A stretch of DNA of 64,000 bases from Cupriavidus neocaledonicus (GCF_000372525.1 NZ_AQUR01000107.1:124001-188000); one strand, 5' to 3'. Shown: positions 17,515 through 29,187, numbered from the stretch's first letter. A program made the numbers and translations. Notes: generated by a model not told the origin, from the letters alone.

Positions 17515-18053
17515 GATCGTTTCCGCTTCGCTTGTTCTGTCGGTTCGTTATCGGAGTTATCGCCGGCGGCTGCGGCGGGGGCGCCCTCGGCCGCTGGCGT
17601 GCTGTCTGTGGCGTCAGGGGTGACGGCCTCGGTGAAGCGCGCAAAGAACGTGTCAGCCATCTTGCGTGCCGCGGCGTCCACCAGCCGCGAGCCGATCTGG
17701 GCGATCTTGCCCCCCACCTGGGCGTTGACGGTATAGGTCAGGACAGTTTCATCGCCGTCTGGTTCCAGCCGGACCCGGGCGCTGCCCTTGCCGAAGCCCG
17801 CCGCGCCACCCTGGCCGTCGAAACGGATGGTGTAGCTGTCGGGCGCCTGGATGTCTTCCAGCGCCATGCGGCCCTTGAAGCGCGCCTTGACCGGGCCCAC
17901 CGCGGCCGTCATGGCCAGCAGGTAGGCGTGGTCGCCGTCGGGCTCGATACTCTCACATCCGGGGATGCATTGCTTGAGCAGCTCGGTGTCGTTGAGCGCT
18001 TCCCATGCCACCTGCTGCGGGACCGGCAGGCGCTGGCTCTGGTTCATTTCCAT
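17487..18053 (-). CDS. coxG: CoxG-type SRPBCC protein (CO dehydrogenase subunit G family)
   Basis: 188 residues. The first ~145 form a START/SRPBCC domain: LPVPQQVAWEALNDTELL, then CIPGCESIE and VRLEPDGDETVLTYT. A 40-residue Ala/Asp/Glu-rich linker ends in the basic RKRSWTAWISKS, which may be an amphipathic membrane anchor. CoxG is thought to help recruit the hydroxylase to the membrane and, in recent work on mycobacteria, to carry quinone. Start MEMNQSQ (18051-18053); a second ATG two codons later is equally good. It overlaps the VWA gene by 10 bases and xdhC by 28. Confidence 0.9.
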   Translation of the reverse strand: MEMNQSQRLPVPQQVAWEALNDTELLKQCIPGCESIEPDGDHAYLLAMTAAVGPVKARFKGRMALEDIQAPDSYTIRFDGQGGAAGFGKGSARVRLEPDGDETVLTYTVNAQVGGKIAQIGSRLVDAAARKMADTFFARFTEAVTPDATDSTPAAEGAPAAAAGDNSDNEPTEQAKRKRSWTAWISKS

Positions 18054-19300
18054 GGCGGGGCTTCCTTGGGGGGCGTGGCGGGAGCGGCGGCCCGGGGCGG
18101 GCCGCCGTGGTCGGACAGCAGCGTCTCGAGCGCCAGCAGGCTGTCCAGGTTATGCGCCGGGCGCAGCGCGTCGACGTGCGGCAGGATGGCCTGCACGCCA
18201 CGCGCCTGCGGCGCGAAGCCGGGGTAGCGCAGCAGCGGGTTGAGCCAGACGATGCGGTGGGCAAAGCGGCGCAGCCGCGCCATCTCCGCGCCGAGCAGGT
18301 CGATCTGCTCGTGGTCGAGGCCATCTGTGACCAGCAGCACGGTGGCGCGCCCGGACAGCGTGCGGCGCGCCCAGTGGCGGTTGAAGCTCGCCAGCGCGGC
18401 GCCGATGCGGGTGCCGCCGGCCCAGTCGCGCACCTGGCCGGTGATGACGGCGACGGCCTCGTCCGGGTCGCGTTCGCGCAGCGAGCGGGTGATGTTGGTC
18501 AGGCGCGTGCCGAACAGGAATACCGCCAGCCGCTCGCGCGACTGCATCAGCGCGTGGCAGAAGTACAGCACCGCGCGCGAGTACTGGCTCATCGAGCCGG
18601 AGATATCGAGCAGCAGCACCAGCGGCGGCTTGCGCTCGGCATGCTTGCGGAATTTCCAGCGCAGCCACTCGCCGTGCTGGCGCACCGCCAGGCGCGCGCT
18701 GGCACGCAGGTCGGCATGGGTGCCGCAGGTGGCGGCGCGCAGCCGGCGCGTGCGCTGCAGTGCCAGATGGGTGCGGCGGGTGCGCACCAGGTGCTGCAGC
18801 GTGCGCCATTCCTGCGCGGTCAGCGTTTCGAAATCGCGCTGCGCCAGGCGTTCCTGGTCGGAGAAGGTCAGCGGCACGTGGATGCGTTCGGCTTCGGTCT
18901 GCGCCGGGCGCGCCGGCATGTCCGGCTGGCGCGCGGCCAGCGCATCGGCCAGCCGGTTGTTGCGCTTCGGCGGCGGCGCGCCCGCTTCGACACGCGGCAG
19001 CAGCAGCGCGCGCAGCTTGCCTTCCCAGTCGGGATCGCGCCAGAACAGGTCGAAGGCGGCGTCGAACAGCGGCCGCTGGTCGGGGCCGGACAGCACCAGC
19101 GCCGCCAGCGCGGCGCGCACCTCGTCGCGCCGGCCGATATCGACCAGGCGCAGCGCGGCGAGCGCATCGACCGCATGCGCGGGCGACAGCGCAAAGCCGC
19201 CATCGCGCAGCAGCCGCATGAAGTGGGTGACGTTGCGCGCCAGCACCGGCAGTCCCGCCGGTGGACCGCCGCTGCGCGCGCCGGCGTGGAGCATCGGCAC
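18044..19300 (-). CDS. VWA-domain CoxE-like protein
   Basis: 418 residues. An N-terminal helical region (FMRLLRDGGFALSPAHAVDAL) precedes a C-terminal von Willebrand A domain from about residue 200. Its MIDAS motif is LLLDISGSMSQYSRAVL, with later VLLVTDGLDHEQ. CoxE partners with the MoxR-type AAA ATPase CoxD as a metallochaperone pair that matures the Mo/Cu centre of CO dehydrogenase. The moxR gene ends three bases before its start, confirming the pair. It overlaps coxG at its 3' end. Confidence 0.9.
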   Translation of the reverse strand: MPMLHAGARSGGPPAGLPVLARNVTHFMRLLRDGGFALSPAHAVDALAALRLVDIGRRDEVRAALAALVLSGPDQRPLFDAAFDLFWRDPDWEGKLRALLLPRVEAGAPPPKRNNRLADALAARQPDMPARPAQTEAERIHVPLTFSDQERLAQRDFETLTAQEWRTLQHLVRTRRTHLALQRTRRLRAATCGTHADLRASARLAVRQHGEWLRWKFRKHAERKPPLVLLLDISGSMSQYSRAVLYFCHALMQSRERLAVFLFGTRLTNITRSLRERDPDEAVAVITGQVRDWAGGTRIGAALASFNRHWARRTLSGRATVLLVTDGLDHEQIDLLGAEMARLRRFAHRIVWLNPLLRYPGFAPQARGVQAILPHVDALRPAHNLDSLLALETLLSDHGGPPRAAAPATPPKEAPPWK

Positions 19301-19303
19301 GGC

Positions 19304-20200
19304 TCAGCCCCCCGGCGTGGCGCCGGCCAGCAATTCCGCCACGGTGGGGCCGTCGACGCGCGCCAGGTCGTCCTGGTACTTGAGCAGCACGCCCAGCGTA
19401 TCGCGCACCGACTGCGGATCGAGCTCGGTGGTGCCCAGCGCCGCCAGCGCGCGGCACCAGTCGATGGCCTCGGCGATGCCGGGCGCCTTGAACAGGTCGA
19501 TGCCGCGCAGCCGGTGCACGAAGTCGATCGCCTGCACCTGCAGCGCGGCCGCGGCCTCGGGTGCGCGCGCCGCGACGATCTGCAGCTCGCGCTCGCGCTC
19601 CGGATAGCCGACCCACTGGTACAGGCAGCGGCGCTTGAGCGCGTCATGCACCTCGCGCGTACGGTTCGAGGTAATCACGATCAGCGGCGGGCGCTCGGCG
19701 CGGATCACGCCGATCTCCGGGATCGACACCTGGAACTCGGACAGCACCTCCAGCAGGAAGGCTTCGAACGGTTCGTCGGCGCGGTCGATCTCGTCGATCA
19801 GCAGCACGCGCGGCACCCCCGGCGCGGCGGGGTCGGGCAGCAGCGCCTCCAGCAAGGGGCGCTTGAGCAGGTAGTCGTCGTGGTACAGCGATTGCGCCTC
19901 GGGCCGCTCGCCGCGCGCCTCGGCCAGGCGCAGCGCCATGATCTGGCGCGGGTAGTCCCATTCGTAGAGCGCGCTGGCGGCATCGAGCCCCTCATAGCAC
20001 TGCAGCCGCAGCAGCCGCGTGCCGAGCACGCTGGCCATGGCCAGCGCCAATGCCGTCTTGCCGACGCCGGGCTCGCCTTCGAGGAACAGCGGGCGCTGCA
20101 TGCGCAGCGCGAGGTAGAGCACCGTGGCGGTTTCGCGGTCGGCGAAGTATTGCTGGTGGGCGAGCTGGGCGAGGGTGTCGTCGATGGAGGTGGGGAGCAT
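19304..20200 (-). CDS. MoxR/CoxD-type AAA+ ATPase
   Basis: 298 residues. Walker A is LEGEPGVGKTALALAMA, Walker B VLLIDEIDRADE, and sensor 1 ITSNRTREVHDALKRRC, followed by the lid domain to residue 298. These chaperone ATPases act with a VWA protein, here the next gene. The start at 20198-20200 (MLPTSIDDTLAQLAHQQ) is chosen because the 30 codons upstream in frame (MPTPALAPAPLP...) are translated from the dispersed repeat at 20241-20370 and are not protein sequence. The repeat separates this gene from coxM. Confidence 0.92.
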   Translation of the reverse strand: MLPTSIDDTLAQLAHQQYFADRETATVLYLALRMQRPLFLEGEPGVGKTALALAMASVLGTRLLRLQCYEGLDAASALYEWDYPRQIMALRLAEARGERPEAQSLYHDDYLLKRPLLEALLPDPAAPGVPRVLLIDEIDRADEPFEAFLLEVLSEFQVSIPEIGVIRAERPPLIVITSNRTREVHDALKRRCLYQWVGYPERERELQIVAARAPEAAAALQVQAIDFVHRLRGIDLFKAPGIAEAIDWCRALAALGTTELDPQSVRDTLGVLLKYQDDLARVDGPTVAELLAGATPGG

Positions 20201-20240
20201 GATTTCTATGCTGGGCGTCACTACGCCTGGCGCTTTGCTG

Positions 20241-20370
20241 CCCTCTCCCGCGTGCGGGAGAGGGGCGGGGGCGAGGGCGGGCGTTGGCAATAGCGAGGGC
20301 GCCTACTCCGTGGATGCTCCGGCCCTCACCCCCAACCCCTCTCCCGCCTTGCGGGAGAGGGGAGCACACA
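20241..20370. repeat. Paired inverted repeat of the dispersed CTCTCCCGC family (copy 3)
   Basis: Left CCCTCTCCCGC-GT-GCGGGAGAGGGG; spacer with GTTGGCAATAGCGAGG and GATGCTCCGGCCCTCACC; right CCCCTCTCCCGC-CTT-GCGGGAGAGGGG. It is the reverse-oriented relative of copy 2, including the spacer. It occupies the 191-base gap between coxM and moxR, both on the minus strand, so it is probably transcribed inside the cox operon. Confidence 0.87.
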
Positions 20371-20391
20371 ATGGTGAAACGGGAAACGCCA

Positions 20392-21192
20392 CTAGCCCTT
20401 CAGCGCCGCCTCCACCGCCCTGGCCGCCAGCACCGGGATCAAATGCGCCCGGTACTGCGCCGACCCATGCAGGTCGCTGTTCAGCCGTCCCGCATCGACC
20501 TTCACCCCGCGCGCCGCCGGCGCGGTGAAGTCGCCGGACAGCGCCTGCTCCAGCGGCTGGCACCGGAACACGCTGTCCGCCGCGCCGGTGACGGCGACGC
20601 GCACCGCGTTGCCGGTGCGCGCCACCAGCACGCCCACCAGCGCGAAGCGCGACGCCGGGTTGGCAAACTTGGCGTAGGCGGCCTGGTCCGGTATCGGGAA
20701 GCGTACCGCGGTGATCAGCTCGTCGGCTTCCAGCACGGTCTCATAGAGGCCCTTGAAGAAGTCGTCGGCCGCGATGCTGCGGCGGTCGGTGACCACGGTG
20801 GCGCCCAGTCCCAGCACGCCGGCCGGGTAGTCCGCGGCAGGATCGTCATTGGCCAGCGCGCCGCCGATGGTGCCCATCGCGCGCACCTGCCGGTCGCCGA
20901 TGCCGCCGGCCAGCGTCGCCAGCGCCGGGATGCGCTGGCGCACCTCGGCATTCGCTTCCACGTCGGCATGGCGTGCGGCGGCGCCGATCACGATCTCGTT
21001 GCCTTCGACGCGGATCTCGGCCATGCCGGGAATGCGCGCGACGTCGACCAGTGTCGACGGCGATGCCAGCCGCAGCTTCATCGCCGCCAGCAGGCTCTGG
21101 CCGCCGCCGAGGAACTTGGCGGCGGGATCGGCCTTGAGCCTGGCCACTGCCGTCTTGGCATCCGCGGCGCGTTCAAAGTTGAATGCGTACAT
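20392..21192 (-). CDS. coxM: CoxM-type FAD-binding subunit of a molybdenum hydroxylase
   Basis: 266 residues. The FAD motifs are FLGGGQSLLAAMKLRLASP (about residues 29-47) and GTIGGALANDDPAADYP (about residues 105-121). The CO dehydrogenase flavoprotein C-terminal domain follows (FALVGVLVARTGNAVRVAVTG). It passes electrons from the small subunit's Fe-S clusters to the quinone pool. The ATG at 21190-21192 follows AAAGGAAA, 26 bases after coxL; the extended frame to 21399 is a coxL shadow. Length is slightly short against the usual ~285, but both domains are complete. Confidence 0.93.
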   Translation of the reverse strand: MYAFNFERAADAKTAVARLKADPAAKFLGGGQSLLAAMKLRLASPSTLVDVARIPGMAEIRVEGNEIVIGAAARHADVEANAEVRQRIPALATLAGGIGDRQVRAMGTIGGALANDDPAADYPAGVLGLGATVVTDRRSIAADDFFKGLYETVLEADELITAVRFPIPDQAAYAKFANPASRFALVGVLVARTGNAVRVAVTGAADSVFRCQPLEQALSGDFTAPAARGVKVDAGRLNSDLHGSAQYRAHLIPVLAARAVEAALKG

Positions 21193-21218
21193 GTCGGTTT
21201 CCTTTGCGCTGGGGTGGC

Positions 21219-23600
<2,382 letters not shown>

Positions 23601-23611
23601 GGCGGTCTCCC

Positions 23612-24100
23612 TCATTCAGCGCTGGCCTGCATGCCCGCCTGGCCCTGCTGCACCGCGCGCACGATGTTGTGGTAGCCGGTGCAGCGGCACAGGTTGCCTT
23701 CCAGGTGCTTGCGGATGGTGGCGGCGTCGGCGTCGGGATGTTCCCGGACCAGTGCGGTCGCGCTCATCACCATGCCGGGCGTGCAGAAGCCGCATTGCAG
23801 CCCGTGGCATTCGCGGAAGGCCTCCTGCATCGGATGCAGGCCGTTGCCCGCCTTGTCCCCGGCCAGCCCTTCGATGGTGGTCACGGTGGCGCCGTCCGCC
23901 TGCAGCGCCAGGATGTTGCACGACTTGACCGCGCGGCCGTCCAGGTGGACCGTGCAGGCGCCGCATTGCGCGGTGTCGCAGCCGACGTGGGTGCCGGTCA
24001 GGCGCAGCTGTTCGCGCAGGAACTGGACCAGGAGGGTGTTGGGTTCTACCTGCGCGTCAACGGGCTTGCCGTTGACCGTCAGGCGGATCGGAATCGCCAT
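23612..24100 (-). CDS. coxS: CoxS-type [2Fe-2S] small subunit
   Basis: 162 residues. The plant-type ferredoxin motif CDTAQCGACTVHLDG has cysteines at about 41, 46, 49 and 61. The second, helical cluster is bound by CGFCTPG and CRCTGYHN. A VNGKPVD opening is typical of the family. The ATG at 24098-24100 follows GGAGACAAGC; an ATG four codons upstream (24112) is possible. It is the first gene of the cox operon, 11 bases before coxL, so the promoter should lie in the gap to 24418. Confidence 0.94.
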   Translation of the reverse strand: MAIPIRLTVNGKPVDAQVEPNTLLVQFLREQLRLTGTHVGCDTAQCGACTVHLDGRAVKSCNILALQADGATVTTIEGLAGDKAGNGLHPMQEAFRECHGLQCGFCTPGMVMSATALVREHPDADAATIRKHLEGNLCRCTGYHNIVRAVQQGQAGMQASAE

Positions 24101-24418
24101 GCTTGTCTCCATGTGGGGTGGACGCGCATGACCAATTCCAGGATCCCGAAAGCAAAGCGCGGGACTGGCCACGACGCGGTACTGCCGCTTAAGACGGCTA
24201 TAGGACGGCTAATTCGTGATATTGGTGCTGCCGCTGCAACTGCTGTTGGTGCGCCGGCGAACCTTGCGGCCGGCGCATCGCACGGCCGGCGAACGTTTGG
24301 CCGCGACAGGCTCTAACAGTTAATCACAAATCCCGCACAGGTGCCATGTGGTTTGCCCGCGCCCCGTTCGGGGCAGGGCCGGCTAGAATGAGCCGCGCCA
24401 CCGGCCCTGTCCCCTTAC
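24101..24418. other. Divergent intergenic region between coxS and the YqaA-like gene
   Basis: 318 bases without a supported gene; it must hold the cox promoter (minus) and that of the YqaA-like gene (plus). TAGAAT at 24384-24389 could be a plus-strand -10 box, and GCCCCG-TT-CGGGGC at 24361-24374 is a small hairpin just before it. The GCCGGCGAAC word occurs twice (near 24252 and 24285). No -35 or activator site stands out. Confidence 0.45.
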
Positions 24419-24997
24419 ATGGAAGCCTTCTTCGACTGGCTGTTTGAAACCGTTGCCTTGCCCAAGGTAGGCCTGCCCGCGATCTTCGTGGTCAGCCTGG
24501 TGTCGGCCACCTTGCTGCCGCTCGGGTCCGAGCCCGCCGTGTTCGGCTACGTCAAGCTCAATCCGCAGATGTTCTGGCCGGCGATCCTGGTCGCCACCGC
24601 CGGCAACACGGTCGGCGGCGCGATCGACTGGTGGCTGGGCTACGCCGCCAAGCTGGCACTGGTGCGCTACCACAAGCGGCGCCGCGCGCGCGAGCACGAG
24701 GTCGAGCACCTGGAGCACCGCGCCCACGCGCGCAAGCCGCCCAAGCCCAAGCTCGATGCCCGCTACTTCCGCTGGATGCGCCGGCTGGGACCGCCCACGC
24801 TGCTGCTGTCGTGGCTGCCCGGTGTTGGTGATCCGTTGTGCACTTTGGCGGGCTGGCTGCGCCTGTCATTCTGGCCCAGCCTGGCCTGGATGGCGGTCGG
24901 CAAGTTCCTGCGCTACCTGGTCATGACGGCCAGCCTGATGTGGATCCCGGACACTTTCTGGCAGAACATTGCGCACACGGTAAAGGCCTGGCTCTGA
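24419..24997 (+). CDS. YqaA/DedA-family inner-membrane protein
   Basis: 192 residues with about four hydrophobic segments and the SNARE-associated/VTT-like motifs LVSATLLPLGSEPAVFGYV, ATAGNTVGGAIDWWLGY and LLSWLPGVGDPLCTLAGWLR. DedA/YqaA proteins act in membrane homeostasis, and some flip polyprenyl-phosphate or phospholipids. The middle loop (about residues 85-115) is unusually basic and histidine-rich (HKRRRAREHEVEHLEHRAHARK), longer than in E. coli YqaA (142), giving the extra length. It is monocistronic as far as I can see. Confidence 0.85.
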   Translation: MEAFFDWLFETVALPKVGLPAIFVVSLVSATLLPLGSEPAVFGYVKLNPQMFWPAILVATAGNTVGGAIDWWLGYAAKLALVRYHKRRRAREHEVEHLEHRAHARKPPKPKLDARYFRWMRRLGPPTLLLSWLPGVGDPLCTLAGWLRLSFWPSLAWMAVGKFLRYLVMTASLMWIPDTFWQNIAHTVKAWL

Positions 24998-25178
24998 TTG
25001 CCGGGCGGCGCCGACGCCGTTTTTGCCGGCGGATCGGGCTCGCCTGATGGCGCTAATCCCTTGTTCCGACAAGGATTCCGTCATGTTGCGGTGCGGCGAA
25101 AGCAGGGCTTGCAGTACAATCGCCCTTTACTGAACGATTCGCGCACTGTCCCCGTGCGCAGCAGGAAGCGGTCCCCCC

Positions 25179-28100
25179 ATGAACGCCCCACTCGTGCTCG
25201 ACGCCAAGCTCGCCGCGCAGGACGCCCCGCCGCGCCTGCGTGAAATTCCCTATAACTACACGTCCTTTTCGGACCGCGAGATTGTCATCCGGCTGCTCGG
25301 CGAAGAGGCCTGGCGCATCCTGGACGAGCTGCGCAGCGAGCGCCGCACTGGCCGCTCGGCGCGCATGCTGTACGAGGTGCTGGGCGATATCTGGGTGGTA
25401 CGCCGCAACCCCTACCTGCAGGACGACCTGCTGGAAAATCCCAAGCGCCGTCAGATGCTGGTCAGCGCGCTGCACCACCGCCTGAACGAGATCGAGAAGC
25501 GCCGCGCCGCCGACCGTGCCGAGCACGCCGAGCCCGCCGCCGAGGACCGCTCGCACCGCGTGGAGCAGCTGGTCGCCTTCGCCAAGCAGGCGATCGAGGA
25601 CTTCAAGAACGAATTCGCCGCCGCCTACGACCTGCGCAAGCGCGCGCAGCGCGTGCTGGGCCGCGTCACGCAGAAGGACAACATCAAGTTCGATGGCCTG
25701 TCGCGCGTGTCGCACGTGACCGACGCCACCGACTGGCGCGTCGAATACCCGTTCGTGGTGCTGACGCCTGACACCGAGGAAGAGATCGCCGGCCTGGTCA
25801 AGGGCTGCTTCGAGCTCGGCCTGACCATCATCCCGCGCGGGGGCGGCACCGGCTACACCGGCGGCGCCGTGCCGCTGACGCCGATGAGCGCGGTGATCAA
25901 TACCGAGAAGCTGGAGCAGCTGGGGCCGGTCGAGCAGACCGACCTGCCGGGCGTGTCGCACAAGGTCGCGACCATCTTCTCGGGCGCCGGCGTGGTGACG
26001 CGCCGGGTGGCCGATGCCGCAGACAAGGCCGGGCTGGTGTTCGCGGTGGATCCGACCTCGATCGACGCCTCGTGCATCGGCGGCAACGTCGCCATGAACG
26101 CCGGCGGCAAGAAGGCCGTGCTGTGGGGCACCGCGCTCGACAACCTGGCCTGGTGGCGCATGGTGGACCCGGAGGGCAACTGGCTGGAGATCACCCGGCT
26201 GGACCACAACCTGGGCAAGATCCACGACGTGCCGGTGGCCACTTTCGAACTGAAGTGGTCGGACGGCAACCGCGCCCCGGGCGAGAAGGTGCTGCGCACC
26301 GAGACGCTTGCCATCGAAGGCCGCAAGTTCCGCAAGGAAGGCCTGGGCAAGGACGTCACCGACAAGTTCCTGGCCGGCCTGCCCGGCGTGCAGAAGGAAG
26401 GCTGCGACGGCATCATCACCAGCGCGCGCTGGATCCTGCATCGCATGCCGAAGTTCATCCGCACCGTGTGCCTGGAATTCTTCGGCCAGGCGCGCGACGC
26501 CATCCCCAGCATCGTCGAGATCAAGGACTTCCTCGACGCGGAGACGCGCAAGCCCGGCGGCGCCATCCTGGCGGGCCTGGAGCACCTGGACGAGCGCTAC
26601 CTGCGCGCGGTCGGCTACGCCACCAAGAGCAAGCGCAACGCCTTCCCGAAGATGGTGCTGATTGGCGATATCGTCGGCGACGATGAAGACGCCGTGGCGC
26701 GTGCCACCTCGGAAGTGATCCGCATGGCCAACGGCAAGAGCGGCGAAGGCTTTATCGCCGTCAGCCCCGAGGCGCGCAAGAAGTTCTGGCTGGACCGCTC
26801 GCGCACCGCCGCCATCGCCAAGCACACCAACGCCTTCAAGATCAACGAAGACGTGGTGATCCCGCTCAACCGCATGGGCGAGTACACCGACGGCATCGAG
26901 CGCATCAATATCGAGCTGTCGATCAAGAGCAAGCTGCAGCTGGTCGACACCCTCGAAGCGTTCTTCGCACGCGGCAACCTGCCGCTGGGCCGCAGCGACG
27001 ACGCCAACGAGATTCCCAGCGCCGAGCTGCTGGAAGACCGCGTGCAGCACGCGCTGACGCTGCTGCGCGAGATCCGCGCGCGCTGGCGCTACCTGCAAGC
27101 CCACCTCGACACGCCGCTGGCGCAGGCCAAGGCCTCGCTGATCGGGCACGGGCTGGGGCTGCTGGGGCAGGAGTTCGAGGCGCGGCTGCAGCAGCAGCCC
27201 GACGCCACCGTGTTCCACCTGCTGCAGGACCGCACCATCCGCGTCTCGTGGAAGACCGAGATCCGCGCCGAGTTGCGCAAGATCTTCAACGGTGGCGAGT
27301 TCAAGCCTATCCTCGACGAAGCGCAGAAGATCCACAAGCAGGTGCTGCGCGGCCGCGTCTTCGTCGCGCTGCACATGCACGCCGGCGACGGCAACGTGCA
27401 CACCAACATCCCGGTCAACTCCGACGACTACGACATGCTGCAGGACGCGCACCGCGCGGTGGCCCGCATCATGGGCCTGGCGCGCTCGCTGGACGGCGTG
27501 ATCTCGGGCGAGCACGGCATCGGCATCACCAAGCTGGAATTCCTGACCGAGGAAGAGATCGGCGACTTCCGCGCCTACAAGCAGAAGGTCGACCCGCAGG
27601 GCCGCTTCAACAAGGGCAAGCTGCTGCCCGGCGCCGACCTGCGCAACGCCTATACGCCGTCGTTCGGGCTGATGGGGCACGAGTCGATCATCATGCAGCA
27701 GAGCGACATCGGCGCCATTGCCGAAAGCGTCAAGGACTGCCTGCGCTGCGGCAAGTGCAAGCCGGTGTGCGCCACCCACGTGCCACGCGCCAACCTGCTG
27801 TACAGCCCGCGCAACAAGATCCTGGCGACGTCGCTGCTGGTCGAGGCCTTCCTGTACGAGGAGCAGACCCGCCGGGGCATCTCGGTCAAGCACTGGGACG
27901 AGTTCTCCGACGTGGCCGACCACTGCACCGTGTGCCACAAGTGCGTGACGCCGTGCCCGGTCAAGATCGACTTCGGCGACGTGTCGATGAACATGCGCAA
28001 CCTGCTGCGCAAGATGGGGCAGAAGAAGTTCAACCCCGGCACCGCGGCGTCGATGTTCTTCCTCAACGCCACCAACCCCGAGACCATCAACCTGACCCGC

Positions 28101-29153
28101 AAGGTCATGATCGACTGGGGCTACAAGGCGCAGCGCCTGGGCAACGACGTACTGAAGAAGATCGCGAAGAAGCAGACCGCGCATCCGCCCGCGACGGTGG
28201 GCAAGCCGCCGGTGCGCGAGCAGGTGATCCACTTCATCAACAAGAAGATGCCGGGCAACCTGCCCAAGAAGACCGCGCGCGCGCTGCTCGACATCGAAGA
28301 CAACGAGATCGTGCCGATCATCCGCGACCCCAAGGCGACCACGCCGGAAACGGAAGCGGTGTTCTACTTCCCGGGCTGCGGCTCGGAGCGGCTGTTCTCG
28401 CAGGTGGGGCTGGCGACGCAGGCGATGCTGTGGCACGTCGGCGTGCAGACGGTACTGCCGCCGGGCTACCTGTGCTGCGGTTATCCGCAGCGCGGCAACG
28501 GCCAGTACGACAAGGCCGAGAAGATCGTCACCGACAACCGGGTGCTGTTCCACCGCGTCGCCAACACGCTGAACTACCTCGACATCAAGACCGTGGTGGT
28601 CAGCTGCGGCACCTGCTACGACCAGCTTGCCGGCTATGAATTCGACAAGATCTTCCCGGGCTGCCGCATCATCGACATCCACGAATACTTGCTGGAGAAG
28701 GGTGTCAAGCTGGAAGGCGTGACCGGTACGCGCTACATGTACCACGATCCCTGCCACACGCCGATCAAGACCGTCGATCCGACCAAGCTGGTCAACGACC
28801 TGATGGGCGGCAACGCCGGCCTGGGCAAGATCGAGAAGAACGAGCGCTGCTGCGGCGAGTCCGGCACGCTGGCGGTGACGCGCCCCGATATTTCGACGCA
28901 GGTCCGCTTCCGCAAGGAAGAGGAGATGACCAGGGGCGCCGACAAGCTGCGCGCCGACGGCTTCACCGGCGACGTCAAGATCCTGACCAGCTGCCCGTCG
29001 TGCCTGCAGGGGCTGTCGCGCTACAAGGAAGATGCGTCGGTGCAGGCGGATTACATCGTGATCGAGATGGCCAAGCACCTGCTGGGCGAGAACTGGATGC
29101 CCGAGTATGTGGCCAAGGCCAATGCGGGCGGGATCGAGCGGGTGCTGGTGTAA
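25179..29153 (+). CDS. Large fused FAD-linked oxidase / Fe-S oxidoreductase (GlcD-GlcF-like)
   Basis: 1324 residues. After a ~180-residue N-terminal domain of unknown function comes a PCMH-type FAD domain (IIPRGGGTGYTGGAVPL near 220; SCIGGNVAMNAGGKKAV near 297). The FAD-oxidase C-terminal domain follows (LHMHAGDGNVHTNIPV near 735; SGEHGIGITKLEFL). Two [4Fe-4S] motifs are CLRCGKCKPVC (about 852) and CTVCHKCVTPCP (about 915). Two CCG heterodisulfide-reductase-like domains contain YFPGCGSERLF, YLCCGYPQ, HDPCHTP and ERCCGESG. The order is GlcD then GlcF in one chain. A membrane-linked D-2-hydroxyacid (D-lactate or glycolate) dehydrogenase is inferred; the substrate is unknown. It stands alone between repeats and the YqaA gene. 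Confidence 0.88.
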   Translation: MNAPLVLDAKLAAQDAPPRLREIPYNYTSFSDREIVIRLLGEEAWRILDELRSERRTGRSARMLYEVLGDIWVVRRNPYLQDDLLENPKRRQMLVSALHHRLNEIEKRRAADRAEHAEPAAEDRSHRVEQLVAFAKQAIEDFKNEFAAAYDLRKRAQRVLGRVTQKDNIKFDGLSRVSHVTDATDWRVEYPFVVLTPDTEEEIAGLVKGCFELGLTIIPRGGGTGYTGGAVPLTPMSAVINTEKLEQLGPVEQTDLPGVSHKVATIFSGAGVVTRRVADAADKAGLVFAVDPTSIDASCIGGNVAMNAGGKKAVLWGTALDNLAWWRMVDPEGNWLEITRLDHNLGKIHDVPVATFELKWSDGNRAPGEKVLRTETLAIEGRKFRKEGLGKDVTDKFLAGLPGVQKEGCDGIITSARWILHRMPKFIRTVCLEFFGQARDAIPSIVEIKDFLDAETRKPGGAILAGLEHLDERYLRAVGYATKSKRNAFPKMVLIGDIVGDDEDAVARATSEVIRMANGKSGEGFIAVSPEARKKFWLDRSRTAAIAKHTNAFKINEDVVIPLNRMGEYTDGIERINIELSIKSKLQLVDTLEAFFARGNLPLGRSDDANEIPSAELLEDRVQHALTLLREIRARWRYLQAHLDTPLAQAKASLIGHGLGLLGQEFEARLQQQPDATVFHLLQDRTIRVSWKTEIRAELRKIFNGGEFKPILDEAQKIHKQVLRGRVFVALHMHAGDGNVHTNIPVNSDDYDMLQDAHRAVARIMGLARSLDGVISGEHGIGITKLEFLTEEEIGDFRAYKQKVDPQGRFNKGKLLPGADLRNAYTPSFGLMGHESIIMQQSDIGAIAESVKDCLRCGKCKPVCATHVPRANLLYSPRNKILATSLLVEAFLYEEQTRRGISVKHWDEFSDVADHCTVCHKCVTPCPVKIDFGDVSMNMRNLLRKMGQKKFNPGTAASMFFLNATNPETINLTRKVMIDWGYKAQRLGNDVLKKIAKKQTAHPPATVGKPPVREQVIHFINKKMPGNLPKKTARALLDIEDNEIVPIIRDPKATTPETEAVFYFPGCGSERLFSQVGLATQAMLWHVGVQTVLPPGYLCCGYPQRGNGQYDKAEKIVTDNRVLFHRVANTLNYLDIKTVVVSCGTCYDQLAGYEFDKIFPGCRIIDIHEYLLEKGVKLEGVTGTRYMYHDPCHTPIKTVDPTKLVNDLMGGNAGLGKIEKNERCCGESGTLAVTRPDISTQVRFRKEEEMTRGADKLRADGFTGDVKILTSCPSCLQGLSRYKEDASVQADYIVIEMAKHLLGENWMPEYVAKANAGGIERVLV

Positions 29154-29187
29154 GGCCTGACGACGTTGAACTCCCTGCCGGTTGGCT

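Noticed and set aside
20201..20290. N-terminal 30-codon extension of the moxR gene
   Set aside because: It is read from the dispersed repeat (ALAPAPLPHAGEGSK-type peptide) and lacks family similarity; the ATG at 20200 fits MoxR.
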